Source: Sporolactobacillus sp. CQH2019
Lineage (GTDB): Bacteria > Bacillota > Bacilli > Bacillales > Sporolactobacillaceae
Direction of reading: 5' to 3'
Assembly: GCF_028765345.1 (NCBI RefSeq)
Contig: NZ_JARAJZ010000002.1
Coordinates: forward strand, 355,278-419,277
Length of the DNA: 64,000 nucleotides
In this document: positions 32,973 to 43,372 of the stretch, piece by piece
How positions within the stretch are numbered: the stretch's first letter is position 1
Layout of the letters: each line of letters begins with the position of its first letter
The notes under the pieces: generated by a model
Database searches by the model: none
Told to the model about the DNA's origin: nothing
What the model saw: the letters and a program-made list of their open reading frames with translations, nothing else
Position numbers and translations under genes: made by a program

Positions 32973-35330
32973 TTACTTAAACTCGACGACCGTGACTCCG
33001 CTGCCGCCTTCCCCCTGGCTGCCGAGACGCGAATCTTTAACCCTCGGATGTTTCTCGATCAGCTTCGTCACACCCTTTCGAAGTGCTCCCGTCCCTTTTC
33101 CGTGAATGATCGAAACGCGGGGATATCCGGCGAGCATGGCTTCATCAAGGTATTTCTCGACTTTAAGCATGGCATCCTCGTAGCGCTCGCCGCGCAGATC
33201 CAGTTCCGGCTTCACCGTCCGTCCCGACGTACGGACATTGACCACGGGACGCACTTTTTTCTCTTCCCTCACGCTCTTAAGATCCGTTCCGGCTACATTC
33301 ATCTTCAGGATTCCTACCTGAACGAGATATTCGTGATCGTTGATTTTTTCTACGATGTAACCGTCCTGGCCGTAGCTGACGATCTTCACACGGTCGCCCG
33401 GTTTAAAACCGGCTGCCGCCTTTTTCACGGGAACGGGAGAAGATTTGCGATCCGGCTGATCCAGGGCATCCAGAGCATGGGACAGCCTCGTCTTGGCATT
33501 AATCAGCTGATGTTCTTTGACCTGCCCCTGTTTTTGATAATGACGCAGCTCATCGATGATGGCCTCGGCCTCAAGCCGCGCTTCCTGCAGCGAATGCTCC
33601 GCTTTTTTCTTCGCCTGTTTCAGAATCAGTTCTTTCTTATTTTCCAGTTCGTTCAGCTTTTCTGCAAGAGACGCCTCTTTTTCCTCGGCCTCAAGCTTGA
33701 GGCGGCGCGCCGTTTCTTCTTCCCGTTCCGCCGCTTTCCGGTTCTTTTCCAGCGAGGCGATCATTTTATCAACTTGATTCGTTTCGCGGCTGATCTGCAG
33801 TTTGGCGGCATCGATAATGTCGGCCGGCAGGCCCAGTTTTTTCGAAATTTCAAAAGCGTTGCTCCGTCCGGGAACGCCGAGCAGCAGCCGGTAAGTCGGA
33901 CTCAGTGTCTCCACATCGAATTCGACACTGGCATTCATCACACCTGCTCTTTCGTAAGCATACGCTTTCAGCTCGCTGTAATGGGTCGTGCAGACAATGG
34001 TCGCGCCTCGCGCATAAACCGCATCCAGAATGGCAATCGACAGCGCCGCCCCTTCCTGGGGATCGGTTCCCGCACCCAGTTCATCGAATAGAACGAGGCT
34101 GCCGAAATCGACTTCTTTTATAATAGCGACAATGTTGGTCATATGGGAAGAGAACGTGCTAAGGCTTTGTTCAATGGACTGTTCATCGCCGATATCTGCA
34201 AAGACCTTCTTGAAAACGCAGATTTCCGAGCCGTCTTCCGCAGGTATCTGAAGTCCGGACTGGGCCATCAGCGTCACCAGTCCGATCGTTTTCAATGAGA
34301 CGGTCTTGCCCCCTGTATTCGGCCCGGTAATGATCAAGGCGTGCGTTGATTCATCGAAAATGACATCGATCGGCACCACACGTTCCGGATCGATGAGCGG
34401 ATGGCGCGCCTTTTTCATTTTAATGATTCCGCGATCGTTAAGCGTCGGCCGCGAACCTTTGATTGCGTGTCCGTAATCAGCCTTCGCAAAAATGAAGTCC
34501 AGACGGGCGAGACCGGCAACCTGGTCCAGCAGACTGTCCGCCGATTTTGCCGTCTCTCCGGTCAGGACGCGCAGAATCCGTTCCACTTCATGCCGTTCTT
34601 TTGCCCTTGCTTCGCTCAGCTGATTATTCAGGTCGACAATGGCCTGAGGTTCAATGAAAAGTGTCGCTCCCGAGGCCGACTGGTCATGGACGATGCCTCC
34701 GAAAGCACCACGGTATTCCTGCTTGACCGGGATGACGTGGCGATCATTGCGGATCGTGATAATCGGATCCGACAGCATCTTCGACGTACCGCTTGAATGG
34801 ACGATGTTTTCCAGTTTCTGTTTGACGCGGCTGTCGGCCGTCCGGATCTGAGCGCGGATACGGCGGAGCGCGGAGCTCGCTGAATCCATGACGCCCCCCT
34901 GGTCGTCAATCGCGGCGCGTATTTGCCGTTCCAGGCCGCCCGCCGGCTCCATTTCCCGGACCAGCCCGGTCAGTATCGGCAGTTCGACCTGCCCGGTTTC
35001 GGCCAGATCAAGGATAAAATTTTTCATCAGGCGTGCGCCGCGGATCGTATCGGCAATATCGAGCAGCTCCCTTGCCATAAGCATACTTCCTATCTTTGAC
35101 CGTTTCAGACCCGGCCTGATATCGGTGATCCCTCCGAACGGAACCGATCCTTTCAGACGCAGCACCGCAGCCCCTTCATCCGTCTCCTCCTGGCGCTCCC
35201 CGACTTCGCGCAGATCTCCGGACGGAGCCAGCTGTTCAATCAGGCTTTTGCCAAGCGAAGACGCGGTAAAATGGATCAGTTTTTGCTTTATTTTTTCATA
35301 TTCCAATGCTTTAAGTGCATGTTCATTCAC
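32973..35330 (-). CDS. mutS2: Endonuclease MutS2
   Basis: 785 residues from a GTG at 35330 chosen for its spacing to AAAGGAG; an ATG three codons upstream is too close to that site. MutS core with Walker A GPNTGGKTVSLKT and signature DELGAGTDPQEGAAL, a long coiled coil with KOW-like segment, and a C-terminal Smr nuclease domain (LDLRGERYEDAM, HGKGTGALRKGV). MutS2 acts in recombination control and, in B. subtilis, in rescue of collided ribosomes. Confidence 0.94.
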   Translation of the reverse strand: MNEHALKALEYEKIKQKLIHFTASSLGKSLIEQLAPSGDLREVGERQEETDEGAAVLRLKGSVPFGGITDIRPGLKRSKIGSMLMARELLDIADTIRGARLMKNFILDLAETGQVELPILTGLVREMEPAGGLERQIRAAIDDQGGVMDSASSALRRIRAQIRTADSRVKQKLENIVHSSGTSKMLSDPIITIRNDRHVIPVKQEYRGAFGGIVHDQSASGATLFIEPQAIVDLNNQLSEARAKERHEVERILRVLTGETAKSADSLLDQVAGLARLDFIFAKADYGHAIKGSRPTLNDRGIIKMKKARHPLIDPERVVPIDVIFDESTHALIITGPNTGGKTVSLKTIGLVTLMAQSGLQIPAEDGSEICVFKKVFADIGDEQSIEQSLSTFSSHMTNIVAIIKEVDFGSLVLFDELGAGTDPQEGAALSIAILDAVYARGATIVCTTHYSELKAYAYERAGVMNASVEFDVETLSPTYRLLLGVPGRSNAFEISKKLGLPADIIDAAKLQISRETNQVDKMIASLEKNRKAAEREEETARRLKLEAEEKEASLAEKLNELENKKELILKQAKKKAEHSLQEARLEAEAIIDELRHYQKQGQVKEHQLINAKTRLSHALDALDQPDRKSSPVPVKKAAAGFKPGDRVKIVSYGQDGYIVEKINDHEYLVQVGILKMNVAGTDLKSVREEKKVRPVVNVRTSGRTVKPELDLRGERYEDAMLKVEKYLDEAMLAGYPRVSIIHGKGTGALRKGVTKLIEKHPRVKDSRLGSQGEGGSGVTVVEFK

Positions 35331-35424
35331 TTGCCGCATCTCCTTTTGGAGAAAATTAAAAAATCACATTGTATTAAAATAAGAAGCAATTGAAACTTCG
35401 AAGCAGAAAAAAAGGAGAAGCTTT

Positions 35425-37161
35425 TTAACCTGAATACGGCGCTTTCTTCCGCCTGATAAAATCGGCAAACTGCCGGGCCGGAAGGGCGTTCAGCACCGTC
35501 TCCGGACGTATCCAGCCGCGCGCTGCCGTCCGGACGCCAAGCCCCATTTCGTCAATCATTTTCATCGAATGGCTGTCCGTATCAATCGCTATTTTAACGC
35601 CCGCATCCTGGGCCTTGCATACCCATGCCGAGGAGAGATCAAGACGGTTGCGATTTGCATTCAGCTCCAGCGCCGTTCCCGTTTCGGATGCCAGTTGAAT
35701 CAGACGGTCGACATCGGTGCGGTAGCCGCTGCGTTTCCCAAGCAGCCGCCCGGTCGGATGGGCAATCAGCCGGACATACGGATTTCTGCAGGCGGCCTCA
35801 AGCCTTTTCATGATATCCGCCCGGCTCTGGTTAAAAGAAGAATGAATAGACGCAATAACAAAATCAAGCTTTTCAAGCACATCGTCCTTATAATCCAAAG
35901 TTCCGTCCGGCAAAATATCCATCTCTACGCCGGAATAGAGAACAAAGTCATCGTACCGCGCATTGACCCGTGCGACTTCTTCAAGCTGATCGAACAGCCG
36001 GCGTTCGGAAAGACCGTCGGCCACTCGCAGCGACTTGGAATGATCGGTCAGGCAGGCGTACGCATACCCTTTCGCCCTCATCGCCTCGGCCATTTCCCCA
36101 ATGGTATGCGAACCGTCGCTCCATGTCGAGTGCATATGCAGATCGCCTTTAATATCCGTCAGTTTAATCAGCCCGAGCGGCGCACGGTGCGCCCGCTCCA
36201 CTTCATCCGTCCCTTCGCGTACTTCGGGCGGAATTTCGTTCAGTCCGAAATGGCGGTAAAATTCAGATTCGCTGGAAAAAGTGAGCACACGGCCGTCTCC
36301 GAGTTCAATACCGTATTCACTGATCTTTTCGCCGCGTTCCTTTGCCAGATGGCGCAACAGGATGTTATGTTCTTTAGACCCGGTGAAATGATGAAGCGTT
36401 GTAATGAATGTTTCAGGTGAAGCCAAACGGAAGTCGACCGAGACTTGATAGCGGTCATTCATCAGAACCGTTATTTTGGCGTCTCCGCGCCCGATCACTT
36501 CGGACACGGGCAGCTGCTCCAGAATCCGGTCCGCCGCTTTCTCAGGATTCCGGGTTTCCAGTACAAAATCCAGATCTTTCATCGTCTCTTTTACCCGTCT
36601 GAGGCTCCCCGCCCTGGAAAAGCGGCTGATTTCCGGGATTGTCCCGAGGATCGATTCTATTGTTTCCGCAAGGTCGGTCATATAAGCGATAGACAGGACT
36701 TCCGGACGCTTTTTTCCTTCTTCAATTGCCTTCAGCAGTTTTTCTTCCGTCTTCTTTCCAAAACCGGGAAGAGCGCTTACACGTCCTTGTTCACAGGCCT
36801 GACGCAGTGACGCCAGGTCGGTCACGTGAAGCGTCCGGTATAATGTACCGATCTTCTTCCCGCCCAGCCCCGCAATATGAAGCAGATCAAGCAGGCTTTC
36901 CGGGATTTTTTCCTGCAGATTCCGAAGTACGGAAGATTCGCCGGTTGCCATCAGTTCCTCGATGACACGGGCCGTCGAGCGGCCGATGCCCTTGATCGCG
37001 GACACATCGTCGATTCCGGCCATCGAACGCCGGTCTGTTTCCAACGCCTGTCCGGCTCTGCGATAAGCAGCCACTTTAAAAGAATTTTCCCCGATGATTT
37101 CCATATAGAGAGCAATAGCATCCAATTTATCAATAATCTGTTTTTTATTCAATTCGATCAC
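35425..37161 (-). CDS. polX: DNA polymerase/3'-5' exonuclease PolX
   Basis: 578 residues from a GTG at 37161. N-terminal helix-hairpin-helix 8-kDa domain (AALYMEIIGENSFKVAAYRRAGQ region), a family X polymerase core with LRRVKETMKDLDFVL, and a C-terminal PHP domain (DLHMHSTWSDGSHT, LIAHPTGRLLG, IDTDSH) that supplies metal-dependent exonuclease. Gap filling in base-excision repair. Followed by mutS2 as in Bacillus. Confidence 0.95.
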   Translation of the reverse strand: MIELNKKQIIDKLDAIALYMEIIGENSFKVAAYRRAGQALETDRRSMAGIDDVSAIKGIGRSTARVIEELMATGESSVLRNLQEKIPESLLDLLHIAGLGGKKIGTLYRTLHVTDLASLRQACEQGRVSALPGFGKKTEEKLLKAIEEGKKRPEVLSIAYMTDLAETIESILGTIPEISRFSRAGSLRRVKETMKDLDFVLETRNPEKAADRILEQLPVSEVIGRGDAKITVLMNDRYQVSVDFRLASPETFITTLHHFTGSKEHNILLRHLAKERGEKISEYGIELGDGRVLTFSSESEFYRHFGLNEIPPEVREGTDEVERAHRAPLGLIKLTDIKGDLHMHSTWSDGSHTIGEMAEAMRAKGYAYACLTDHSKSLRVADGLSERRLFDQLEEVARVNARYDDFVLYSGVEMDILPDGTLDYKDDVLEKLDFVIASIHSSFNQSRADIMKRLEAACRNPYVRLIAHPTGRLLGKRSGYRTDVDRLIQLASETGTALELNANRNRLDLSSAWVCKAQDAGVKIAIDTDSHSMKMIDEMGLGVRTAARGWIRPETVLNALPARQFADFIRRKKAPYSG

Positions 37162-37210
37162 TCTTTTCCCCTGAAGAGAGAAAAATTTGCCGATTTCGCC
37201 CGGCGGCCGG

Positions 37211-37759
37211 TCATCTCCAGACCATAAAAGCTACCCACATACTCTTGAACATTTTAGAAAACAGCGGCGTATTGCCGATGATCGATTGTGCCAGCGACGA
37301 GTGGCCGATCGAAGACTGAATGCCGCCCATCGGCGTCAGTGCCCCCGCATAGAGCAGAAGAAAGACGATCAGATAGATTTCCACAAAGCCGAGCAAACCT
37401 CCCGACAGATGGTTCACCGAACGGATAATCGGCATTTCCGCCAGAAAATTAAGCATAGAACCGAGAATATTCAGCACGATTTTCGCAGCAATAAAAAGAA
37501 TGACAAAAGCGATCGCCTGATAATAGGCGCTCTGCAGATTGAGGGTTCCTAAAAAACTGAACGTTCCGCTCTGCGCCGCCGATGTCGGAAAAGGCAGCCA
37601 GAATTTAAGAACCCCCGCCAGCTGTTTGTAATACAAAAAAGCAACGATATAAGAAACAATGAACCCGGCTAGATGAACCAACTGAAGAACCAAGCCGCGC
37701 CGGAATCCCGTAAAGAAACCGGCGGCAAGCAGCAAAATGATGATTATGTTAAGCAGCAT
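37211..37759 (-). CDS. cvpA: CvpA family membrane protein
   Basis: 182 residues with four predicted membrane helices (about 3-22, 25-45, 78-103, 115-140). The GFFTGFRRGLVLQLVHLAGF motif is typical of the CvpA family. In Bacillus the yshB gene sits at the same place before polX. The cellular role is not well defined; a link to colicin V export comes only from E. coli. Confidence 0.88.
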   Translation of the reverse strand: MLLNIIIILLLAAGFFTGFRRGLVLQLVHLAGFIVSYIVAFLYYKQLAGVLKFWLPFPTSAAQSGTFSFLGTLNLQSAYYQAIAFVILFIAAKIVLNILGSMLNFLAEMPIIRSVNHLSGGLLGFVEIYLIVFLLLYAGALTPMGGIQSSIGHSSLAQSIIGNTPLFSKMFKSMWVAFMVWR

Positions 37760-38300
37760 ATGTTCAATCCCATCTTTCTGATAAGAGGATGTCCGATAAC
37801 TCCGGAGAAACGGCAGAAATTTTTTTCAAGAAGAAAATGCCTCGGCTGAAAACTTCACGTTTTCCGAAAGTGTGTACGCAGATTAAAACGGCGTTTCCCT
37901 GATTTCCGATGCCCGTCACGGCACGGCTGCAGGACAGGCGCATCTCTTAGTTCGTTATTTGCCCTCCTATTGTGCAGCCGATTAACGAAGGGTTTGCAAG
38001 TTTTTCGACAAAAACGGCCGTCTTCCGGGGGTGTAGGCCGCTCATTCCCGCGGAAAGATATTCCTTGTCCCGGTTCAGGCTGCATCCATTCTTTAAGTTA
38101 ATCATATCAAAAAGTCGGCCGTTTGAAAAACGGGCAGGAAAAAGGCCGGTCCAGCGTTGATAAGCATCCCCGGCTTATGTGAAGGAAGGGAAACACAAAT
38201 AATCAGAACATCCCGTAAAAAACATTTCAGGTGCCGAAGCCGCCTTCTTTATCTCTTTCTTCTAAACGCCATTATTTTATCTTATAAAGGAAACCGATTC
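37760..38300. other. 540-base gap where zapA and rnhC are expected
   Basis: Neither strand shows a ZapA or RNase HIII reading frame. The frames that exist (for example 37855-38085 minus) have no ribosome site and low-complexity translations. Several GC-rich inverted repeats are present (for example GTTTGAAAAACGG). The sequence looks like decayed or non-coding DNA. Confidence 0.5.
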
Positions 38301-38340
38301 GAAAAAAAGAGGAGGACTGGACAGCTCATGTCCCCTCTTC
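38301..38340 (-). terminator. Terminator of pheST
   Basis: Minus-strand stem AAGAGGGGAC...GTCC...CCTCCTCTT followed by TTTTTTTC, about 40 bases after the pheT stop. Confidence 0.8.
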
Positions 38341-38376
38341 GCCATTTATCTTCTATATTATTGTTTATTTTAATCC

Positions 38377-40791
38377 TTAATCTCTGAGCCGGGCGCCCAC
38401 CCGGCTGCAGGCATCGATGATCCGACTGTACGCAGCATTCACCTCATCATCGGTCAGCGTCCGCTCCGGATCGAGGTAGACAAGCGAGAATGCCAGTGAT
38501 TTCTCATTCTTGGCAACATGCGTCCCTTCGTAAACATCGAAGAGTCTGACCGAAGCAAGCAGCGGTCCGCCTGTCTCCCGAATGATACGCTCAAGATCCG
38601 CCGCGGAAACAGAACGGTCAACCACGAGTGCAATATCGCGCGTGATTGAAGGAAAACGAGGCAGATTTTTATAGACGATCTCCGGTTCATGCGCTCTGAG
38701 CAACGACTCGATAGCGACTTCAAAAACAAATGTTTCATTCAAGCCGGCGTCTTTCTGGGCTCTCGGATGAAGGGCGCCTACGTAGCCGATCACTTTTCCG
38801 TCGAGAAAAATCTCCGCCGTTTGTCCGGGATGCAGTTCCTCCCGCCTGGCGGGACGGTAATCAATCCGTTCAGAAACAGCCAGCGCCTCGAACAGAGTTT
38901 CGAGAATACCTTTGACTGTGTAGAAATCAACCGGCCGCGGTTCGCCTTCCCAGTTGCGTTCCGCGCTTCTCCCGGTTACGGCTCCGGCAAGATGTTCCTC
39001 TTCGCCGGGACGCGGATCCCCCGGCTTCGGAATAAAGACTTTTCCGATTTCGTAAAGCGCCACATCGGGCATCTGACGGTTCAGATGATATTTAACGACA
39101 TCGATCAGCTGAGGAACAATGCTCTGACGAAGCGCAGCGTGTTCCTCACTCATCGGCCAGACAACTCTTGCCGCCGTTTCAGAAGTCGGGCGGACAATGT
39201 ACGCCGATGCATGAGCGTCGGTCGTCAGTGAATAGGTATAGGCCTGGAAAAGCCCCGCGCTTTCCATCAGGCGTTCTGTGCGTCTGCGAAGTTTCTGGTA
39301 GGGTGTGAGCCCTGCATGAATCGCCGATCCCTCGGGCAAAGTTGCGGGAATATGATTGTATCCGTAAATGCGTCCCACTTCCTCGACCAGATCTTCCGGA
39401 ATGGTTACATCAAAACGTCTGGACGGGACGCGGACATGAATTGTATCGCCTTGATTTTCAACAGTAAATCCAAGACGCTCGAGCGTCTTCTTGATCACAC
39501 CGAAAGAAAGATCGGCTCCGAGTACCTGATTGATTTTTTCCCACGGCATTGTAATGACTGTTTCCGGCACCGTCCGATCGCCTTGTTCGACAATGCCTTT
39601 TAAAACGCGCGCATGCGCATATTTCGCGAGCAGTTCCGCAGCCCGGTCGGACGCCGGCGCAACGCGGTTTCTATCCAGCCCCTTCTCGTAACGGCTGCTG
39701 GCATCGGTCCGCATTTGCAGGCGGGCGGCCGTTTTTCGGATCGAGATCGGGTCGAAAACGGCGGACTCCATGAGCACCGTTTCGGTCGACGGTGTCACTT
39801 CCGAACTTTCACCGCCCATGACTCCGGCAACAGCCGCGGCCTGTTTGCCGTTGGTGATGACAATATCCTCCGGGGTCAGCGCCCGTTCCTGGCCGTCAAG
39901 CGTTTGGATCGTTTCATTCCGGCCGGCAAAACGGACCAGCACCCGGTTTGATCCGAAAGCATCGAAGTCAAACGTATGCAGCGGCTGTCCGTACTCAATC
40001 ATCACATAGTTGGAAATATCGACAACGTTGCTGATCGGCCGAATGCCCGCAGCCATCAAACGGAGCTGCATCCAGCGCGGTGAAGGAGCAAGCTCGATAT
40101 TCTCGATCAGCCGTGCGCCATAATAAGGCACTTTTTGCGCCGCCTCCACACTCAGACTGATCCTGTCGGCCGCGGCCTGATCGCTTTCACTCGGATTCGG
40201 CCTTTGGATGTGAAGCGGGCGGTCAAAGATGGCGGCCGCTTCATGAGCGACTCCGATCATGTTCATACAGTGGGCACTGTTAATCAGAATATCCAGATCA
40301 AGTATCGCATCATCCAGATTCAGATATGGCAACGCGTCGGCACCGACGGGAACATCGTCGTCGAACACATAGATGCCGTCCGCGTATTCTTTCGGCACCA
40401 ACTCCTTGTTGACCCCCAGTTCATCGAGCGCGCAGATCATCCCGTCGGATTCTTCGCCGCGGAACCTCGACTGCCTGATTTTCACATTGCCGCCGATCCG
40501 TGCGCCCCCCGTCGCAACAGGCACTTTCTGGCCGGCTGCGACATTCGGCGCGCCGCAGACGATCTGGACGGTCTCCTTACCGAGATCCACGCGGCAAAGA
40601 TGAAGGTGATCCGACTTCGGATGCGGTTCACACGACAGCACTTTGCCGATCACAATGCCGCTCAGCCCTTTTCCGGGATAGGTCAGATGCTCGACTTCAA
40701 TCCCCGTATTCGTAATCCTGTCCGCCAGCTCTTCAGGCGTCACGCCGTCCAGATCCACGTAATCCTGCAGCCATTTATATGAAACCAACAT
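38377..40791 (-). CDS. pheT: Phenylalanyl-tRNA synthetase beta subunit
   Basis: 804 residues, full length. N-terminal tRNA-binding EMAP-like domain (about 40-150), B3/B4 editing domain, B5 domain, catalytic-like core and C-terminal ferredoxin-like anticodon-binding domain (LPRFPSITRDIALVVDRSVS). Forms alpha2-beta2 with PheS. 16-base gap after pheS. Confidence 0.96.
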   Translation of the reverse strand: MLVSYKWLQDYVDLDGVTPEELADRITNTGIEVEHLTYPGKGLSGIVIGKVLSCEPHPKSDHLHLCRVDLGKETVQIVCGAPNVAAGQKVPVATGGARIGGNVKIRQSRFRGEESDGMICALDELGVNKELVPKEYADGIYVFDDDVPVGADALPYLNLDDAILDLDILINSAHCMNMIGVAHEAAAIFDRPLHIQRPNPSESDQAAADRISLSVEAAQKVPYYGARLIENIELAPSPRWMQLRLMAAGIRPISNVVDISNYVMIEYGQPLHTFDFDAFGSNRVLVRFAGRNETIQTLDGQERALTPEDIVITNGKQAAAVAGVMGGESSEVTPSTETVLMESAVFDPISIRKTAARLQMRTDASSRYEKGLDRNRVAPASDRAAELLAKYAHARVLKGIVEQGDRTVPETVITMPWEKINQVLGADLSFGVIKKTLERLGFTVENQGDTIHVRVPSRRFDVTIPEDLVEEVGRIYGYNHIPATLPEGSAIHAGLTPYQKLRRRTERLMESAGLFQAYTYSLTTDAHASAYIVRPTSETAARVVWPMSEEHAALRQSIVPQLIDVVKYHLNRQMPDVALYEIGKVFIPKPGDPRPGEEEHLAGAVTGRSAERNWEGEPRPVDFYTVKGILETLFEALAVSERIDYRPARREELHPGQTAEIFLDGKVIGYVGALHPRAQKDAGLNETFVFEVAIESLLRAHEPEIVYKNLPRFPSITRDIALVVDRSVSAADLERIIRETGGPLLASVRLFDVYEGTHVAKNEKSLAFSLVYLDPERTLTDDEVNAAYSRIIDACSRVGARLRD

Positions 40792-40807
40792 ATTTTGAGC
40801 CTCCTCC

Positions 40808-41845
40808 TTATGCCCGTTTAAATTGTCTCAGAAAGCGGAGATCATCCGTGTAAAAATGGCGGATGTCCTCAATGCCGTATTTCAGCATCGCAATCCGTTC
40901 CGGCCCCATACCGAAAGCGAACCCGGTATAAACCGACGGATCGAATCCGGACATCCTGAGTACGTTCGGATGCACCATGCCGGCACCGAGAATTTCAATC
41001 CAGCCGGTTCCCTTGCAGACGGAGCAGCCGCGGCCCCCGCATCTGAAACAAGAGATATCCATTTCAACGGATGGTTCAGTGAAAGGAAAAAAGCTCGGCC
41101 GCAGCCGGATTTCGCGTTCGGCACCGAACACATGCTTGGCAAAGACGGTCAGCACCCCTTTCAGATCGCTGAGCCTGACATTTTTATCGACATAGAGCCC
41201 TTCAATCTGCATAAACTGATGCGAGTGCGTGGCATCATCATTATCGCGACGGTATACTTTTCCGGGACAGATAATTTTAACGGGTCCCTTCCCTTTATGA
41301 GCCTCCAACGTACGCGCCTGCATCGGCGAAGTATGGGTCCGCAGCAGAACTTCATCCGTGATATAGAAAGAGTCCTGCATATCACGGGCCGGATGATCTT
41401 TCGGAAGATTCAGCGCTTCAAAATTATAATAATCCTCTTCCACCTCAGGGCCTTCGGCAATTGAAAATCCGAGGCCGATAAAAAGGTCTTCCACCTCACG
41501 GATGACGGACGCCAGCAGATGGTGTCCCCCCACCCGAATCTTTCTTCCCGGCAAGGTTACATCAATTCTCTCGCTTTCCAGCCGCGCCTCCAGCACTTTT
41601 GCCTCGATTTCGGCCTTTTTTCCCTCAATCCGTGTGCCGATCGCTTTCCTTACGTCATTTGCCAGCTGACCGATGACCGGACGTTCCTCTTTTGCCAGCC
41701 TGCCCATGCCCTTCAGCACTTCTGTAATCGGACCCTTTTTCCCGAGATAACGGACATGAATGTCCTGAAGCTGCTTCAGGCTGTTCGCCGATCCGATATT
41801 CTTCAATGCGGCGTCTCGCAGTTCGAGCAACTTTTCCTGCAGCAT
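40808..41845 (-). CDS. pheS: Phenylalanyl-tRNA synthetase alpha subunit
   Basis: 345 residues from the ATG at 41845 (GGGTGGAG upstream); the longer open frame runs back into the T-box leader and is not coding. N-terminal coiled coil, then class II motifs including [13 protein letters not shown] and [14 protein letters not shown]. Catalyses charging of tRNA-Phe. Confidence 0.96.
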   Translation of the reverse strand: MLQEKLLELRDAALKNIGSANSLKQLQDIHVRYLGKKGPITEVLKGMGRLAKEERPVIGQLANDVRKAIGTRIEGKKAEIEAKVLEARLESERIDVTLPGRKIRVGGHHLLASVIREVEDLFIGLGFSIAEGPEVEEDYYNFEALNLPKDHPARDMQDSFYITDEVLLRTHTSPMQARTLEAHKGKGPVKIICPGKVYRRDNDDATHSHQFMQIEGLYVDKNVRLSDLKGVLTVFAKHVFGAEREIRLRPSFFPFTEPSVEMDISCFRCGGRGCSVCKGTGWIEILGAGMVHPNVLRMSGFDPSVYTGFAFGMGPERIAMLKYGIEDIRHFYTDDLRFLRQFKRA

Positions 41846-41869
41846 TTTTTCTCCACCCCTTGTTTTTTG

Positions 41870-42165
41870 GAAAATAAAAGCTCCGCCCCTGTAAAGGGAC
41901 GAAGCATCGCGGTACCACCCTCGTTGACAGCGATTGAAACTCGCTGTCCACTCAAAAATCTGAATAACGGCGGATTGGACCGGTCCATTCTTAACTAACA
42001 ATCAATGTTCAAATGGCAGCTCGGGAGTGAATTCGTTCCGTCCGTCCCATCGGCGCGCTTTCAGTCCATGGCGTGCCTTCCCTTTATGGCGGTGCGGAAG
42101 TACTGCTCTCCGTCTCGGCTTTTCATGATTAAGAAAGGGCCTGACAAGACCCCTTCAATGGATTC
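41870..42165 (-). promoter_or_regulatory. T-box leader of pheST, specifier TTC
   Basis: The T-box core AGGGTGGTACCGCG lies at 41908-41923 (minus strand), followed by the terminator GCTTCGTCCC / GGGGCGGAGC and TTTTATTTT (41870-41905). Upstream stem I contains GAATTCACTCC, giving a TTC (Phe) specifier. Uncharged tRNA-Phe should stabilise the antiterminator. Confidence 0.92.
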
Positions 42166-42171
42166 TTTATT

Positions 42172-42200
42172 AGTATAGGCATTTTATGCGCCGTGTGCAA
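42172..42200 (-). promoter_or_regulatory. Promoter of pheST
   Basis: TTGCAC (42195-42200), 17-base spacer, TATACT (42172-42177). The -35 box lies inside the 3' end of the ysgA gene. Confidence 0.75.
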
Positions 42201-42960
42201 GCCCTTCCGTCTGCAGCCAGTAAAGAAGAATGCCCGCAGCAACCGCGACATTCATCGATTCCGCACGCCCGGCCATCGGAATTTTCACTTCTTTATCCAT
42301 TTCCGCCAGCAGTTCGGGAGAGGCGCCGTTACCCTCATTGCCGACTACAAGGCCGAAATAAGGGCCGTCCGCGGCGATGCCTGTCATATCCTTTCCCTGC
42401 AGCGACGAGCCGTAGAGCGGAATGCCCGATTTCTTCATCTCTGCCGTAACGGCAAACAGATCGCGATGGATAACGGGAAGATGGAAATGCGATCCTTGCG
42501 CCGAGCGCAGTGTTTTTGCATTGTAACCGTCGACACAGCCTTCACCGAGAAATACCGCATCGAGACCGAACGCGTCCGCGGTTCGGATCAGCGTGCCGAG
42601 ATTCCCCGGATCCTGTACACCGTCGACGAGCAGATAATGACCCTTCCGGATAGAAAGAGCCGGCGGAATCATCCGGCAAATGCCGATGACTCCCTGCGGC
42701 GTTTCCGTCTGTGACAATTCGGTAAAAATTTTATGCGTGACCTGATAAACTTCGATATCCTCTATCGGCCAGTCCGGAGGCAAATGAAATCCTTCATCCA
42801 TGATGATGGCCGTCAGTCGATCATACGCTGTAAAAAGAGCTTCCTGCAGCAAGTGAGGACCTTCAAGCAGGTACATTCCTTCCTTTTCCCGCCATTTTCT
42901 CATCTGAAGCTTCTTCCAGCTTTTAACTTTTTCATTTTGCAGCGATACCATACGTCTCAA
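42184..42960 (-). CDS. ysgA: SpoU/TrmH-family RNA 2'-O-methyltransferase
   Basis: 258 residues from a TTG at 42960, eight bases after AAAGGAG; this start also aligns in length with B. subtilis YsgA. N-terminal substrate-binding domain (KVKSWKKLQMRKWREKEGMYLLEGPHLL) and a knotted SPOUT domain with DGVQDPGNLGTLIRTADAFG, VVGNEGNGAS and IPMAGRAESMNVAVAAGILLY. The exact target nucleotide is unknown to me. Confidence 0.9.
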   Translation of the reverse strand: MRRMVSLQNEKVKSWKKLQMRKWREKEGMYLLEGPHLLQEALFTAYDRLTAIIMDEGFHLPPDWPIEDIEVYQVTHKIFTELSQTETPQGVIGICRMIPPALSIRKGHYLLVDGVQDPGNLGTLIRTADAFGLDAVFLGEGCVDGYNAKTLRSAQGSHFHLPVIHRDLFAVTAEMKKSGIPLYGSSLQGKDMTGIAADGPYFGLVVGNEGNGASPELLAEMDKEVKIPMAGRAESMNVAVAAGILLYWLQTEGLAHGA

Positions 42961-43037
42961 AGAAAAGACTCCTTTTAGTAAGGAAATTTTTCTGTCTGTG
43001 ATGATTCCGTCCCTACATAAATTCATGTGTTTAATCC

Positions 43038-43044
43038 ATACTAT
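43038..43044 (+). promoter_or_regulatory. Possible sigma-G -10 element before sspI
   Basis: CATACTA fits the forespore sigma-G -10 pattern, with an ACATA-like -35 element 17 bases upstream. Expected for a spore protein gene. Confidence 0.4.
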
Positions 43045-43091
43045 ACCATATTGCCTGTATAAAATGCTTAAAGAAAGGAGCCCGATTCATT

Positions 43092-43295
43092 ATGGATCTG
43101 GATATCCGCCGCGCGGTGCTGCACAATTTATCCGGCGACAACAAAGAACAGCTCCAGGAGACGATCGTCGACGCCATCCGGAACGGTGAGGAAAAAATGC
43201 TGCCGGGACTCGGCGTCCTGATGGAAGTGATCTGGAACAAATCCGATGCCGCGTTCCGCGATCAGATGCTCACCCGGCTGGAACAAGGCGTTTAA
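43092..43295 (+). CDS. sspI: Small acid-soluble spore protein I
   Basis: 67 residues, normal length. The sequence [15 protein letters not shown]... and [20 protein letters not shown] closely matches SspI. AAAGGAG precedes the ATG. Made in the forespore; the role in B. subtilis is minor. Its position next to ysgA, divergently transcribed, is the Bacillus arrangement. Confidence 0.96.
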   Translation: MDLDIRRAVLHNLSGDNKEQLQETIVDAIRNGEEKMLPGLGVLMEVIWNKSDAAFRDQMLTRLEQGV

Positions 43296-43315
43296 TAGGA
43301 AAAACGGTTAAAATA

Positions 43316-43352
43316 AGAGCCGGCTGCATTCAAGCGCCGGCTCTCCATTTTT
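43316..43352. terminator. Convergent terminator sspI / rplT
   Basis: 9-bp stem AGAGCCGGC / GCCGGCTCT, with ATTTTTAA on the plus side and TTATTTTAA on the minus side. Confidence 0.8.
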
Positions 43353-43372
43353 AATTCAAACATGCTTCAAAT

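Noticed and set aside
37855-38085. Minus-strand frame in the cvpA-pheT gap as a possible zapA
   Set aside because: The translation (Pro/Arg/Cys-rich) has none of the ZapA pattern and no ribosome site.
41846-42001. N-terminal extension of pheS
   Set aside because: The extension translates the T-box and terminator; the real start has a good ribosome site at 41845.
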